Shown here: piece by piece, positions 45,193 to 53,949 of the stretch | Layout of the letters: every line of letters starts with the position of its first letter | How positions within the stretch are numbered: the first letter of the stretch is position 1 | NCBI RefSeq assembly: GCF_947503125.1 | Contig: NZ_CANNCR010000001.1 | Span: 62,001-126,000, forward strand | Origin: an uncultured Metabacillus sp. | Lineage (GTDB): Bacteria > Bacillota > Bacilli > Bacillales > Bacillaceae | Length of the DNA: 64,000 nucleotides | Direction of reading: 5' to 3' | The notes under the pieces: generated by a model | The model's input: only the letters and a program-made list of their open reading frames with translations | What the model was told of the DNA's origin: nothing | Databases searched by the model: none | Made by a program: the position numbers and the translations under genes

Positions 45193-45210
45193 AAAATAAC
45201 ATGTTATTTT
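45193..45210. promoter_or_regulatory. Perfect 18-bp palindrome upstream of the speA promoter
   Basis: AAAATAACATGTTATTTT is a perfect palindrome two bases upstream of the speA -35, a typical activator or repressor site. It also lies 177 bases before the divergent flavoprotein gene. Confidence 0.55.
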
Positions 45211-45386
45211 TTCAACAATTTAAACCGTCCCATATACAATCTCTATATCATTCAGAAGAATGGCGGAAAAGTGTTTTCCCTTCGTTAAATGGCCATTACT
45301 TTTTAATGTTCTCATGAACAATCCCATTCATTCGTGAAGGATTTACTTAGATTATCTAGAATAAAACCTAAGTAGGAGGTATAAAG

Positions 45387-46343
45387 ATGAACTGGAATAC
45401 AAGGATAACAAAGCTTTTAGGAATACAATATCCCATCATACAAGGAGGACTGGCTTATTTGGCCTATTCTGATCTGGCTGCTGCTGTATCCAATGCTGGT
45501 GGATTAGGACAAATTACAGCTATGTCCTTAGGAACAGCAGATGCTTTAAGAAATGAAATTAGAAAACTTAAAGATAAAACGTCAAAGCCATTTGGTGTGA
45601 ATTTTGCAATAGGACAGCATGGACACGGATATGAGGAATTAGTAGAGGTTGCGATTGATGAAAGTGTCCCTGTCATCTCAATGACAGGGGGAAACCCGGC
45701 GCCCATATTTCATATGCTAAAAGATGTTGATGTTAAAAAGCTCGTATTGGTAGCGGCGAAACGTCAAGCATTGAAAGCGGAAGAACTTGGTGCTGATGCC
45801 GTAATGGTTGTGGGACAGGAAGGAGGCGGCCACTTAGGAAGAAGTGACGTGGGGACAATGGTTTTAATTCCCCAGGTGGTAGATGTAGTCTCTATCCCTG
45901 TTATTGCTTCGGGAGGCATTGGTGATGGCAGAGGGTTAATGGCAGCGTTAAGCCTTGGTGCTGAAGGGATAGAGATGGGGACACGGTTTATTGCAACAAA
46001 AGAATGTGTTCATGCCCATCAAGTATATAAACAAGCACTGCTAGAAAGTGATGAGAATGACACCGTCGTGATTAAGAGATCACTTGGAGCACCTGCAAGA
46101 GCGATTGCGAATAAGTGGACAGAACAAATACTTGAAATCGAAAAAAATTCAGGGGGTTATGAAGAATTAAAGGATTATATTAGCGGTGTTGCTAACAAAA
46201 GATATATATATGATGGTAAGATAGATGAAGGCTTTGCATGGGCTGGACAAGTTATGGGGCTGATCTCGGACATACCATCTGCATATGACCTAATCGCAAG
46301 AATGATTTCAGAAGCGGAAGCTATTAGGAAAGAATGGGCATAG
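45387..46343 (+). CDS. Nitronate monooxygenase / enoyl reductase-like FMN protein
   Basis: This 318-residue TIM-barrel flavoprotein of the 2-nitropropane dioxygenase family has N-terminal [20 protein letters not shown] and the FMN loop [12 protein letters not shown] (about 141-152). The phosphate site [20 protein letters not shown] (about 172-191) and the typical [10 protein letters not shown] also appear. AGGAGG lies before ATG, next to a small hairpin TACTTAG...CTAAGTA (45344-45374). The family contains nitronate monooxygenases and FabK-type reductases. The FabK role is less likely without fab neighbours. Confidence 0.8.
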   Translation: MNWNTRITKLLGIQYPIIQGGLAYLAYSDLAAAVSNAGGLGQITAMSLGTADALRNEIRKLKDKTSKPFGVNFAIGQHGHGYEELVEVAIDESVPVISMTGGNPAPIFHMLKDVDVKKLVLVAAKRQALKAEELGADAVMVVGQEGGGHLGRSDVGTMVLIPQVVDVVSIPVIASGGIGDGRGLMAALSLGAEGIEMGTRFIATKECVHAHQVYKQALLESDENDTVVIKRSLGAPARAIANKWTEQILEIEKNSGGYEELKDYISGVANKRYIYDGKIDEGFAWAGQVMGLISDIPSAYDLIARMISEAEAIRKEWA

Positions 46344-46387
46344 GGCTATTATTTCGCTTCTTTAAAGAGAGTGAGGAAAAATACATC

Positions 46388-46657
46388 ATGGATTATCAAT
46401 ATCCGATCTCCTTGGACTGGAGTACACAAGAAATAGTTGATGTAATTAAATTTTTTGAATGCATTGAACATGCTTATGAAAAAGGAATTGAACGCGAACA
46501 ATTAATGGCAGCATACCGTAGGTTCAAGGAAATTGTCCCAAGTAAAGCGGAGGAAAAGACGCTATGTAATGAGTTTGAAGAGGTTAGCAGGTATTCCTCA
46601 TATCGAGTCATGAAAAAAGCAATGGCTTCGGATGATGTTACGATTGTAAAAATGTAA
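46388..46657 (+). CDS. yktA: UPF0223 protein YktA
   Basis: This 89-residue small helical cytoplasmic protein begins [20 protein letters not shown] and has the [13 protein letters not shown] segment of the UPF0223 family. ATG at 46388 follows GAGTGAGGAAAA. The longer frame from 46334 overlaps the previous gene and lacks a ribosome binding site. Position beside yktB supports the name. Function unknown. Confidence 0.85.
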   Translation: MDYQYPISLDWSTQEIVDVIKFFECIEHAYEKGIEREQLMAAYRRFKEIVPSKAEEKTLCNEFEEVSRYSSYRVMKKAMASDDVTIVKM

Positions 46658-46661
46658 TACG

Positions 46662-46692
46662 AAAAATGTCCATGTTTAGATATGGACATTTT
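46662..46692. terminator. Bidirectional terminator overlapping the yktB stop
   Basis: AAAAATGTCCAT and ATGGACATTTTT form a perfect stem. The yktB stop codon (46676-46678) lies in its loop, so the last coding bases of yktB form one arm. Confidence 0.85.
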
Positions 46693-47308
46693 TATGTTCA
46701 AAAGAAAGCTTATATAAAGGAATAAGTGTTTGAAACGTTTCTCTTATCACTTTTACTAATTGATCTCCATCTTGTAAAATAGGCCGATCTGCATTGATAT
46801 GACGTCCGATAAGGAATTCGGCTTTTTTTACATCCCTAAAGCGTTCGAGGGAGCTTTTTAAGTCAATTTCTCCTAGTGGTTTCGCATCTTTCTTTGTATG
46901 GTCTAAAGATACATAGAAATCATTACGAATGGAAGAAATGGTGTTGATATTATTTAAGAAAACTTCCGCGATGTTCTCTTTATTCGGTAATTCATAAATG
47001 AATGCGAGCCAGATAAAGAGGTGGTCGTCAAATAAACCGACTTGAAAATGCGGATGCTGCTTATATCCGCGTTTATTTGCTGCGATTGCTAACCATGTAT
47101 CCTTAGGCGGATTTTTTGTTCTTCTTGCATGTTTCGCAATATGAAGATACATTTCAGTTTGTAATGATACCGATAATTCTTCGGTTAATACTTGTCCAAT
47201 CTCAAGGAATTTAGGTTGAATCCTGGTGCGTATTGCTTCCATTCTCTCCTCAAGACCATCTATTGTAAACGTTTGGAAGTCCTCGGCAGTAAAACCATTA
47301 AAATTCAT
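46676..47308 (-). CDS. yktB: DUF1054 family protein YktB
   Basis: This 210-residue soluble protein starts MNFNGFTAEDFQTFTIDGLEERM and contains KDTWLAIAANKRGYKQHPHF and FDDHLFIWLAFIYE, both typical of YktB/UPF0637. It is convergent with yktA. Function unknown; the fold in this family is compact and monodomain. AGGAGGAATT lies before ATG. Confidence 0.87.
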   Translation of the reverse strand: MNFNGFTAEDFQTFTIDGLEERMEAIRTRIQPKFLEIGQVLTEELSVSLQTEMYLHIAKHARRTKNPPKDTWLAIAANKRGYKQHPHFQVGLFDDHLFIWLAFIYELPNKENIAEVFLNNINTISSIRNDFYVSLDHTKKDAKPLGEIDLKSSLERFRDVKKAEFLIGRHINADRPILQDGDQLVKVIRETFQTLIPLYKLSFEHKNVHI

Positions 47309-47570
47309 TGAAATAATTCCTCCTTAGCTGTCTTAAATGGATATGCATATCGTATCACAATGGAGTGCTTTCTATAAACTAAGATGTTTTATTTTAAACA
47401 TTTAGTGGTAAGAAATAGGTAAATACACAATTTTCTTCTGGCAGTTCCAACTTTTTTTGGCTTCACATATTATATAAAAAAATCATTAAACACATTGATT
47501 GAATCTTTGAAATCATTTCATGATACCTAAATAAAATGAAAAGAGATAAAACGAAAGGGGCGGTAGAAAG

Positions 47571-47759
47571 ATGAAACAAATTGTGAAAACCAGTGGTCAG
47601 AAAATCATTAACAATCGTATTGGGGTGTTAAGGCTTGAATTAGATTATGAGTTAGCCACCCTTTATGAAGCCATGCAAAATGAAGATACAAAGAAGAAAA
47701 TAGAATGTAAACAAAGGCTTGAAAAGTTGCGAAAAGAGTGGATGAAGCTCCAAGCATAG
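47571..47759 (+). CDS. Small charged protein, 62 aa (YkzI-like position)
   Basis: This 62-residue predicted helical hairpin is rich in Lys, Glu and Arg, beginning MKQIVKTSGQKIINNRIGVL. Heptad-like leucines suggest a coiled coil. GGGGCGG lies eight bases before ATG and a strong terminator follows 20 bases after the stop. Between yktB and yktC, B. subtilis has ykzI; I infer equivalence from place and size. Confidence 0.7.
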   Translation: MKQIVKTSGQKIINNRIGVLRLELDYELATLYEAMQNEDTKKKIECKQRLEKLRKEWMKLQA

Positions 47760-47779
47760 CAGGAGATTCTAAGATCTGC

Positions 47780-47807
47780 AAACGAACCTCGTTAGGGTTC
47801 GTTTTTA
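47780..47807 (+). terminator. Terminator after the 62-codon gene
   Basis: AAACGAACC and GGTTCGTTT pair around a seven-base loop, followed by TT. Confidence 0.85.
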
Positions 47808-47905
47808 TCTGCTCGGGCGATAATTGATCAAACTTGCTTTCCTTTAAATCAATACAGTATCCTTATCATAGTGAATGATTTAATACATAGAAATGAGGTT
47901 GCTTT

Positions 47906-48697
47906 ATGACGAATTGGAAGGACATTGATCAAAAGGCAAAAAAATGGGTTCAAGAAGCGGGAGAAAAAATACGTCAATCCTTTGAGTCCACACTTTCCAT
48001 CCAATACAAATCAAACCCCAATGATTTAGTAACAAATATGGACAAGGAAATTGAACAATATTTAATTGGGAAAATTCAAGACACATACCCGGATCACCGA
48101 ATATTAGGCGAGGAAGGGTATGGTGATGAGGTAACTTCTCTTGATGGGGTTGTATGGATTATTGACCCAATAGACGGTACGATGAATTTTGTTCATCAGC
48201 AGCGGAATTTTGCTATATCTGTTGGTATATACGGTGACGGTGTAGGATATATCGGCTTAATTTATGATGTGGTACATAATGAACTTTATCATGCTTTTAA
48301 AGGTGAAGGAGCTTATATGAATGACCTGCCTTTGCCTAAATTGGATGAGGTCAAGCTAGAAGAATCCGTAATAAGTGTAAATTCAACATGGTTGATTGAG
48401 AATCCACGAATTGATTATAACCGCTTAACCCCGATCGTAAAAAAAGCTCGCGGTACCCGTTCATATGGTTCTGCCGCTTTAGAATGTGCATATGTAGCTT
48501 CAGGCCGTTTGGATGCATATATGACAATGAGGCTTGCTCCTTGGGATTTTGCAGCAGGCATCATCCTGATTGAAGAAGTTGGCGGCACTACGTCAACGAT
48601 GAACGGGGAAAAACTTGATTTGTTATCGAAAAATTCTTTCTTCGTTGGTGAAAAAAACCTTCATCAGCATATTTTAAAGGAGTATCTCCATAATTGA
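47906..48697 (+). CDS. yktC: Inositol monophosphatase-family phosphatase YktC
   Basis: This 263-residue Mg-dependent phosphatase has the metal ligands GEEG (Glu69/Glu70) and the DPIDGTMNFVH motif (Asp87, Asp90), with the second motif WDFAAGIILIEEVGG near 213. Substrates may include inositol phosphates, NADP or nucleotide phosphates; the family is broad. GAGGTTGC precedes ATG. The stop overlaps the next start (TTGA). Confidence 0.9.
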   Translation: MTNWKDIDQKAKKWVQEAGEKIRQSFESTLSIQYKSNPNDLVTNMDKEIEQYLIGKIQDTYPDHRILGEEGYGDEVTSLDGVVWIIDPIDGTMNFVHQQRNFAISVGIYGDGVGYIGLIYDVVHNELYHAFKGEGAYMNDLPLPKLDEVKLEESVISVNSTWLIENPRIDYNRLTPIVKKARGTRSYGSAALECAYVASGRLDAYMTMRLAPWDFAAGIILIEEVGGTTSTMNGEKLDLLSKNSFFVGEKNLHQHILKEYLHN

Positions 48698-49161
48698 AGG
48701 AACTTTCATCGCGAACATTGGAAGTAGAAGATGTTGAGTTTCTTAAAGAAATCATAACTGCCAGTCCAGAATGGCAGCAGGAAGAATGTAAAGCTGAAGA
48801 ATTGGATTTTTATTTAAATTCCTATAAGATGTATAATGGTGATTGGAAAATATGGAATTTAGGTGAAATGCAGGTAGGAGTTTCCTATGTCTTGGAATGG
48901 TCTCCTGCTAACGAAAAACCTTGGATCGGCACGATTTTAATACATCAAGCTTCACGCTCACAAGGATTGGGTAGAAGGATTTTAACGGAGATAGGGCTTG
49001 AACTAAAGCATAAAGGTCATAAAGTTTTATTTGCTGCATGTCCAATTAAGCAAGATTCATGGCTTCAATTTCTTGGAAAATGTGAATTTGAGCAGTTTAA
49101 AGTAGAAAAAGATGAAACCACGTCTAAAGAGTATATGATCACTTTAAAGCCTTTATCATAA
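48694..49161 (+). CDS. GNAT-family N-acetyltransferase
   Basis: This 155-residue acetyltransferase has the acetyl-CoA loop HQASRSQGLGRRILTEIGLE (about 90-109) within a GNAT core. TTG at 48694 overlaps the yktC stop and uses AAGGAG inside yktC, so the pair is coupled. Substrate unknown. Confidence 0.75.
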   Translation: MKELSSRTLEVEDVEFLKEIITASPEWQQEECKAEELDFYLNSYKMYNGDWKIWNLGEMQVGVSYVLEWSPANEKPWIGTILIHQASRSQGLGRRILTEIGLELKHKGHKVLFAACPIKQDSWLQFLGKCEFEQFKVEKDETTSKEYMITLKPLS

Positions 49162-49189
49162 GCTGCAAAAAAATAGAATATGTCCAGTT

Positions 49190-49235
49190 ATTCCAGAAGG
49201 GAAAGGTGAAAAAGCACTTTCCCTTCTGGAATATT
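49190..49235. terminator. Strong hairpin after the GNAT gene
   Basis: ATTCCAGAAGGGAAAG and CTTTCCCTTCTGGAAT pair perfectly over 16 bases, but the T run is short (ATATTTG). It lies between convergent genes and may serve both. Confidence 0.75.
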
Positions 49236-49270
49236 TGTCTAATGCCGTAAAAGGTGGTTTTTGGTTATCG

Positions 49271-49456
49271 TTATAAAATACCTTTTTCCCTCATTCTTTT
49301 TTTCAAAATAAAGCCAGTTGCCATTACAGCATTTAAACCAACTATTGCAAGCAGGATTCCAAGAATACTACGTTCCCCAATAGCAATTCCGATGCTTATC
49401 ATACAAGCCGCCGCTAAAAAAGCAAATACTAGAAAAATCCACTTTCCAAGTCTCAT
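49271..49456 (-). CDS. ylaF: Small membrane protein YlaF
   Basis: This 61-residue protein has two membrane helices (about 5-25 and 29-51) and a basic C-terminal tail (LKKRMREKGIL). Its place directly upstream of and divergent to typA is that of ylaF in B. subtilis. Role unknown. Confidence 0.75.
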   Translation of the reverse strand: MRLGKWIFLVFAFLAAACMISIGIAIGERSILGILLAIVGLNAVMATGFILKKRMREKGIL

Positions 49457-49545
49457 TTATTCTGACATCTCCCAACATGCAAAAAAAATTATTTTCCTAC
49501 TTCCTTTAGTTTACTTAAAATCATTCCGCTTTTCTAGATTGTTTA

Positions 49546-49554
49546 TGGTATAAT
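49546..49554 (+). promoter_or_regulatory. Extended -10 element upstream of typA
   Basis: TGGTATAAT gives TGn plus a perfect TATAAT, 110 bases before the GTG start. There is no good -35 at 16-18 bases. Confidence 0.5.
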
Positions 49555-49664
49555 ATCGAAGGTGATTTTCAAATTAATTAGGATGTTCAATCAGAATACT
49601 ACAAGAATTTATGGCAAATCCTTTAGTATAGCCTATTTGAATATACATTTTAGGAGATGAAATT

Positions 49665-51506
49665 GTGAAACTTCGTAACGATATCCGTAACATAGCTATA
49701 ATTGCTCACGTAGACCATGGTAAAACAACCCTGGTTGACCAGCTCTTACATCAATCAGGAACGTTCCGTACTAACGAACAAGTGGCTGAACGTGCAATGG
49801 ATTCCAATGATTTAGAGCGTGAACGCGGGATTACAATCTTAGCTAAAAATACAGCAATCAATTATAAAGACACTCGAATTAATATTATGGATACGCCTGG
49901 TCACGCAGACTTCGGCGGAGAAGTAGAACGTATTATGAAAATGGTTGACGGCGTTTTACTTGTCGTGGATGCATATGAAGGCTGTATGCCGCAAACTCGA
50001 TTTGTGTTAAAGAAGGCATTGGAGCAAAATTTAACACCAATCGTAGTTGTTAACAAAATTGACCGAGACTTTGCACGTCCTTCTGAAGTCGTTGATGAGG
50101 TATTAGATTTATTTATTGAGCTTGATGCAAATGAAGATCAGCTTGAATTCCCAGTTGTGTTTGCAAGTGCAATTAATGGAACTGCAAGCACGAGTCCTGA
50201 CCCGGCTGATCAAGAAGAAAATATGGCAGCTCTATTTGATGCCATTGTTGAACATATTCCGGCTCCGGTTGATAACCGGGAAGAGCCGCTGCAATTCCAG
50301 GTAGCCCTGCTTGATTATAATGATTATGTTGGCCGTATTGGAATTGGCCGAGTATTTCGTGGAACAATGAAGGTTGGACAACAAGTTGCGCTAATGAAGG
50401 TGGACGGATCCGTTAAAAACTTCCGTGTATCAAAAATCTTTGGTTTTCAAGGCTTAAAGCGGGTAGAAATTCAAGAGGCTGTTGCAGGTGATCTTGTAGC
50501 TGTTTCTGGAATGGAAGATATTAACGTTGGTGAAACAGTATGTCCTGTGGAACATCAGGAAGCTCTGCCAATTCTTCGGATTGATGAGCCAACTTTACAA
50601 ATGACATTTGCTGTAAATAATAGCCCATTTGCCGGAAGAGAAGGAAAATTTGTTACTGCTCGTAAAATTGAGGAGCGCTTATTAGCTCAATTACAAACAG
50701 ATGTAAGCTTGCGAGTGGATCCTACTGATTCTCCGGATGCATGGGTTGTGTCAGGCCGCGGAGAACTGCATCTTTCCATCTTAATCGAAAACATGCGACG
50801 TGAAGGCTATGAATTACAGGTTTCAAAACCAGAGGTTATTGTAAAAGAAATAGATGGTGTAAGATGTGAGCCGGTTGAACGAGTACAGATCGATGTCCCA
50901 GAGGAACATACTGGATCTGTTATGGAATCAATTGGCGCACGTAAAGGTGAAATGCTGGATATGATCAATAATGGTAATGGTCAAGTACGATTGATCTTTA
51001 ATGTACCTGCTCGTGGCTTAATTGGATACTCAACAGAGTTTATGTCATTAACTCGCGGTTTCGGTATAATCAATCATACATTTGATAGTTATCAACCAAT
51101 GCAGCCTGGTAAGGTTGGAGGCCGCCGTCAAGGTGTCCTTGTCTCAATGGAAAATGGAAAATCTACAACCTACGGTATACAAGGTGTTGAAGATCGTGGA
51201 GTCATTTTCGTTGAAGCAGGTGTAGATGTATATGAAGGTATGATTGTTGGTGAACACACTCGAGAAAATGATCTGGTTGTCAATATTTGCAAAATGAAAC
51301 AACAAACCAATATCCGCTCTGCAACAAAGGATCAAACAAGCACCATGAAAAAACCGCGCATTATGTCATTAGAAGAAGCTCTTGAATATTTGAATGATGA
51401 TGAGTATTGTGAATTAACTCCGGAATCAATCAGACTTAGAAAGAAAATTTTGGACAAAAATGAACGGGAAAAAGCAGCGAAAAAGAAAAAATTAGCTGGG
51501 ATCTAA
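49665..51506 (+). CDS. typA: Translational GTPase TypA/BipA
   Basis: This 613-residue ribosome-associated GTPase has G1 AHVDHGKT (14-21), G2 RGITI, G3 DTPGHADFGGEVER and G4 NKID. EF-G-like domains II, III and V follow, then the unique C-terminal domain (about 480-605) with the ENDLVVNICKMKQQTN stretch. It supports ribosome assembly at low temperature or under stress. GTG at 49665 follows AGGAGATGAAATT. Confidence 0.95.
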   Translation: MKLRNDIRNIAIIAHVDHGKTTLVDQLLHQSGTFRTNEQVAERAMDSNDLERERGITILAKNTAINYKDTRINIMDTPGHADFGGEVERIMKMVDGVLLVVDAYEGCMPQTRFVLKKALEQNLTPIVVVNKIDRDFARPSEVVDEVLDLFIELDANEDQLEFPVVFASAINGTASTSPDPADQEENMAALFDAIVEHIPAPVDNREEPLQFQVALLDYNDYVGRIGIGRVFRGTMKVGQQVALMKVDGSVKNFRVSKIFGFQGLKRVEIQEAVAGDLVAVSGMEDINVGETVCPVEHQEALPILRIDEPTLQMTFAVNNSPFAGREGKFVTARKIEERLLAQLQTDVSLRVDPTDSPDAWVVSGRGELHLSILIENMRREGYELQVSKPEVIVKEIDGVRCEPVERVQIDVPEEHTGSVMESIGARKGEMLDMINNGNGQVRLIFNVPARGLIGYSTEFMSLTRGFGIINHTFDSYQPMQPGKVGGRRQGVLVSMENGKSTTYGIQGVEDRGVIFVEAGVDVYEGMIVGEHTRENDLVVNICKMKQQTNIRSATKDQTSTMKKPRIMSLEEALEYLNDDEYCELTPESIRLRKKILDKNEREKAAKKKKLAGI

Positions 51507-51553
51507 AAAATAGAAACACCATTATCGTTTTAATGCATTAGAAAGAAAATAAA

Positions 51554-51586
51554 GCAGGCTGATTCAATATGATTCAGCCTCTTTCT
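51554..51586 (+). terminator. Terminator of typA
   Basis: AGGCTGATTCA and TGATTCAGCCT pair around ATA, followed by CTTTCT. Confidence 0.65.
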
Positions 51587-51615
51587 ATCATTATTTGTAT
51601 AAGGAGGAGGAAAAA

Positions 51616-51933
51616 ATGGATATCACCGAAAGGTTGTCGTTTTTTCCAAGCTTATATAACGTTATTGAGCATCCAAAATTAGGAATGTGGATGCTGTATC
51701 TCACCATACTCGCATTATCTATCGTTGTTTATAAGCTCGGATTTGCGAAAAAACTACCTATCATAAAATCAGCGATTATATATCTCTTTTTAGCATTTGG
51801 ATGTACCGTATTAACGTTCTTAGGAATATTTTTGCCGGTTGCGGAAGGGTTAGTAGTTGCTGCTCTTATATTAATCATTTATAAAATTAGGCTCCATCAA
51901 TCCAAGAAACAAGAAGCTGAAAACATGAAATAA
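51616..51933 (+). CDS. ylaH: YlaH-like membrane protein
   Basis: This 105-residue protein has three membrane helices (about 22-40, 48-66 and 70-92) and a basic C-terminal tail. ATG at 51616 follows AAGGAGGAGG; codons before it in the frame come from the ribosome binding site itself. It sits between typA and ylaI as in B. subtilis. Function unknown. Confidence 0.8.
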   Translation: MDITERLSFFPSLYNVIEHPKLGMWMLYLTILALSIVVYKLGFAKKLPIIKSAIIYLFLAFGCTVLTFLGIFLPVAEGLVVAALILIIYKIRLHQSKKQEAENMK

Positions 51934-52034
51934 GGCTGTCTTAAAAAGGCTGACCTCTTCACTCAATATATAGAATTTCAAAATTTCGATATATTGTGTT
52001 TAAGGGAACAGACGCTTTTTAGACAGCCTTTTCA
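51932..52034 (+). terminator. Large GGCTGTC terminator after ylaH
   Basis: AAGGCTGTC (51932-51940) pairs with GACAGCCTT (52022-52030), with further inner stems (AATATA/TATATT), and TTCATTT follows. Confidence 0.7.
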
Positions 52035-52075
52035 TTTATCATAATCTTAACAGAAGGTGAATTTTTCAGAATGGT

Positions 52076-52276
52076 TTACCAGGAATCTTCAGACTTTTTG
52101 TCCTGATATAAGCGAAACTTCCCAGTTGCTATACGGGCATTTGTTTTTTCTCCGATTCGCTCATTGCATGGTTTGCACATGTATGTATGAATAGGGCGGT
52201 TTCTTAGACGCTTTGCCATTAACGTTTCATCATCAATCATTTCAACTTTATCACAAATAACACATTTTACTCTCAT
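52076..52276 (-). CDS. ylaI: Zinc-ribbon protein YlaI
   Basis: This 66-residue protein has two CxxC knuckles, Cys5/Cys8 and Cys34/Cys37, around AKRLRNRPIHTYM, a likely zinc ribbon. The second of two adjacent ATG codons is used because GAGGTG lies just ahead. Named from synteny with ylaH and ylaJ. Function unknown. Confidence 0.8.
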   Translation of the reverse strand: MRVKCVICDKVEMIDDETLMAKRLRNRPIHTYMCKPCNERIGEKTNARIATGKFRLYQDKKSEDSW

Positions 52277-52469
52277 CATGCACCTCTAACAAAAAATATA
52301 GCAGGATAAAATCCGCTAATTATTAGTATATCACGTATTCATCAAAAAACCTTATTTCTACTTCATGCATATGTTGAAAAATGATTATAGCGAAAAAGCC
52401 TGTTAATAGTTGGATCAATTTTGAAAAAAAGGTATGATATGAGTATAAACGAAGAAAGGGAGGCTTGAG

Positions 52470-52928
52470 ATGGCAAATAAGGTTGAAACAGCACTAATTG
52501 ATCCTTTGTATGATTGTTTACAGAAAGAACGATTTGTAACAATAGCAACGATTGATCATGAAACAGGTTCTCCAAATGTCAGCGCGATCTCCTGGGTTTT
52601 TGCTCCGGATAGAGATCGAGTGTTTTTCGCTATCGATCAACGTTCAAGAATTGTTGAAAATATTAAAAAACATCCTGCCATTGTTTTGAGTCTAATTGCA
52701 AATGAATCGATCTATTCCATAAACGGAAATGCACATTTAAAAGAGGAGAGACTTGACCATGTACCACTCAAGCTAGCATTAATTGAACTAACGATTTCTG
52801 AGGTTCGAGATGCTATGTTTTATGGATCTAAAATAGCAACAGAACCGCAATATGAAAAAACATATGATGAAAAAGCTGCCGCTAAGCTAGATAAACAAGT
52901 ATTAGATGCAATGAAAAGCAAAGCATAA
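52470..52928 (+). CDS. Pyridoxamine 5'-phosphate oxidase-family FMN-binding protein
   Basis: This 152-residue split-barrel protein has the N-terminal strand FVTIATIDHETGSPNVSAISW (about 23-43). The segment RVFFAIDQRSRIVENIKKHP follows, usual for small PPOX-fold flavin or F420 proteins. It probably forms a dimer. Substrate unknown. GGGAGGC precedes ATG. It lies between ylaI and ylaJ, where I do not expect a gene in B. subtilis, so it may be a lineage-specific insertion. Confidence 0.78.
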   Translation: MANKVETALIDPLYDCLQKERFVTIATIDHETGSPNVSAISWVFAPDRDRVFFAIDQRSRIVENIKKHPAIVLSLIANESIYSINGNAHLKEERLDHVPLKLALIELTISEVRDAMFYGSKIATEPQYEKTYDEKAAAKLDKQVLDAMKSKA

Positions 52929-52931
52929 AAA

Positions 52932-53038
52932 AGATGGACTGCCCAGAATACTGATGAACACCCTAAGAATAAGCACAGTTAACACCGATATTTGATTCTT
53001 TTCTTAGCTATTCACATCATATTGGTCAGTCCACTTTC
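52932..53038 (+). terminator. Large nested hairpin after the PPOX gene
   Basis: TGGACTG (52935-52941) pairs with CAGTCCA (53027-53033) and CTAAGAA (52963-52969) with TTCTTAG (53001-53007). TTTCATT follows. Confidence 0.6.
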
Positions 53039-53133
53039 ATTCATTTGGCTAATTTAAGATTTGCTGCAGATCCCAGACACCCTGAAACCGAAAGTATGCT
53101 GTGAAAAGAAACAAAAAATATTAATGATTAATG

Positions 53134-53739
53134 TTATTTTTTCAAATGATTATTAGACTGTTTTTCTTGGTTCTTTTCTAACATTTCTTCTTCATTTTGA
53201 TTTAATTGATCATTATTTTGATTTGTTGGTTGTTTTTGTTGATTATCAAGGATTTCAGTTGGAACCTCAGGAACGACACGTCCAACAATTGCTGCTAATT
53301 CATCCAGGATACCAGCGATTGGGCGTCCTTCCTGAATTTCACGTCCCATTTCTCGAAGTCTTGCATTAGTGTCAGCATCTGCAATAACAATTGCATTGGC
53401 ACCATATGGGTCATGCATTAAGCTTTCTGCAACAGTGTATTTAATTGATTCAACTTTATTGCGATCAAGATTTGAATTTACGTCAATCCCAACGACAGCA
53501 AAATTGCCTAAAACAACAGCGGTTGCATCATTTACCTGTGGTACTTTGCTGGCAAGTTCAACCAAATGATTTGAAATTTGTTGCCCGGTTTTTCGGTCTA
53601 CCGTTTCGTCAACACTGTTTTTCACATGAATCGGTGTACCTTTATTGCTTTCATTATCGGTTTCAGGTGCACCTTGATTAACTGCACATCCAGTAAGTAC
53701 AAAACCTGTTATCAAGAAAACAGCAAATAAATATCGCAT
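53134..53739 (-). CDS. ylaJ: YhcN/YlaJ-family sporulation lipoprotein
   Basis: This 201-residue predicted lipoprotein has its cysteine at residue 18 (VLTGC). The YhcN/YlaJ domain (about 50-160) has ATAVVLGNFAVVGIDV and VAESLMHDPYGANAIVIADAD. A Gln/Asn-rich low-complexity tail follows. Family members are expressed during sporulation and found in the spore coat or inner membrane. AAGGAGTG lies before ATG. Confidence 0.85.
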   Translation of the reverse strand: MRYLFAVFLITGFVLTGCAVNQGAPETDNESNKGTPIHVKNSVDETVDRKTGQQISNHLVELASKVPQVNDATAVVLGNFAVVGIDVNSNLDRNKVESIKYTVAESLMHDPYGANAIVIADADTNARLREMGREIQEGRPIAGILDELAAIVGRVVPEVPTEILDNQQKQPTNQNNDQLNQNEEEMLEKNQEKQSNNHLKK

Positions 53740-53949
53740 AAAATCACTCCTTAAAAGTTAGGATCACATATATGAAGGTCCATGAAATGTAGGTTTTTTC
53801 TTTGCTTTTTAATTTTATTGTCTAATAAACCTTCTATCTTTATTCATTCTTTCATATATTTTAGCAACGCTTCATTCACAGCTTGACTTTTTTCACTACC
53901 TATTTGTTTCACTCCATTAAAAAATTGCAACGGAGTAGGAGGCGGAGGT

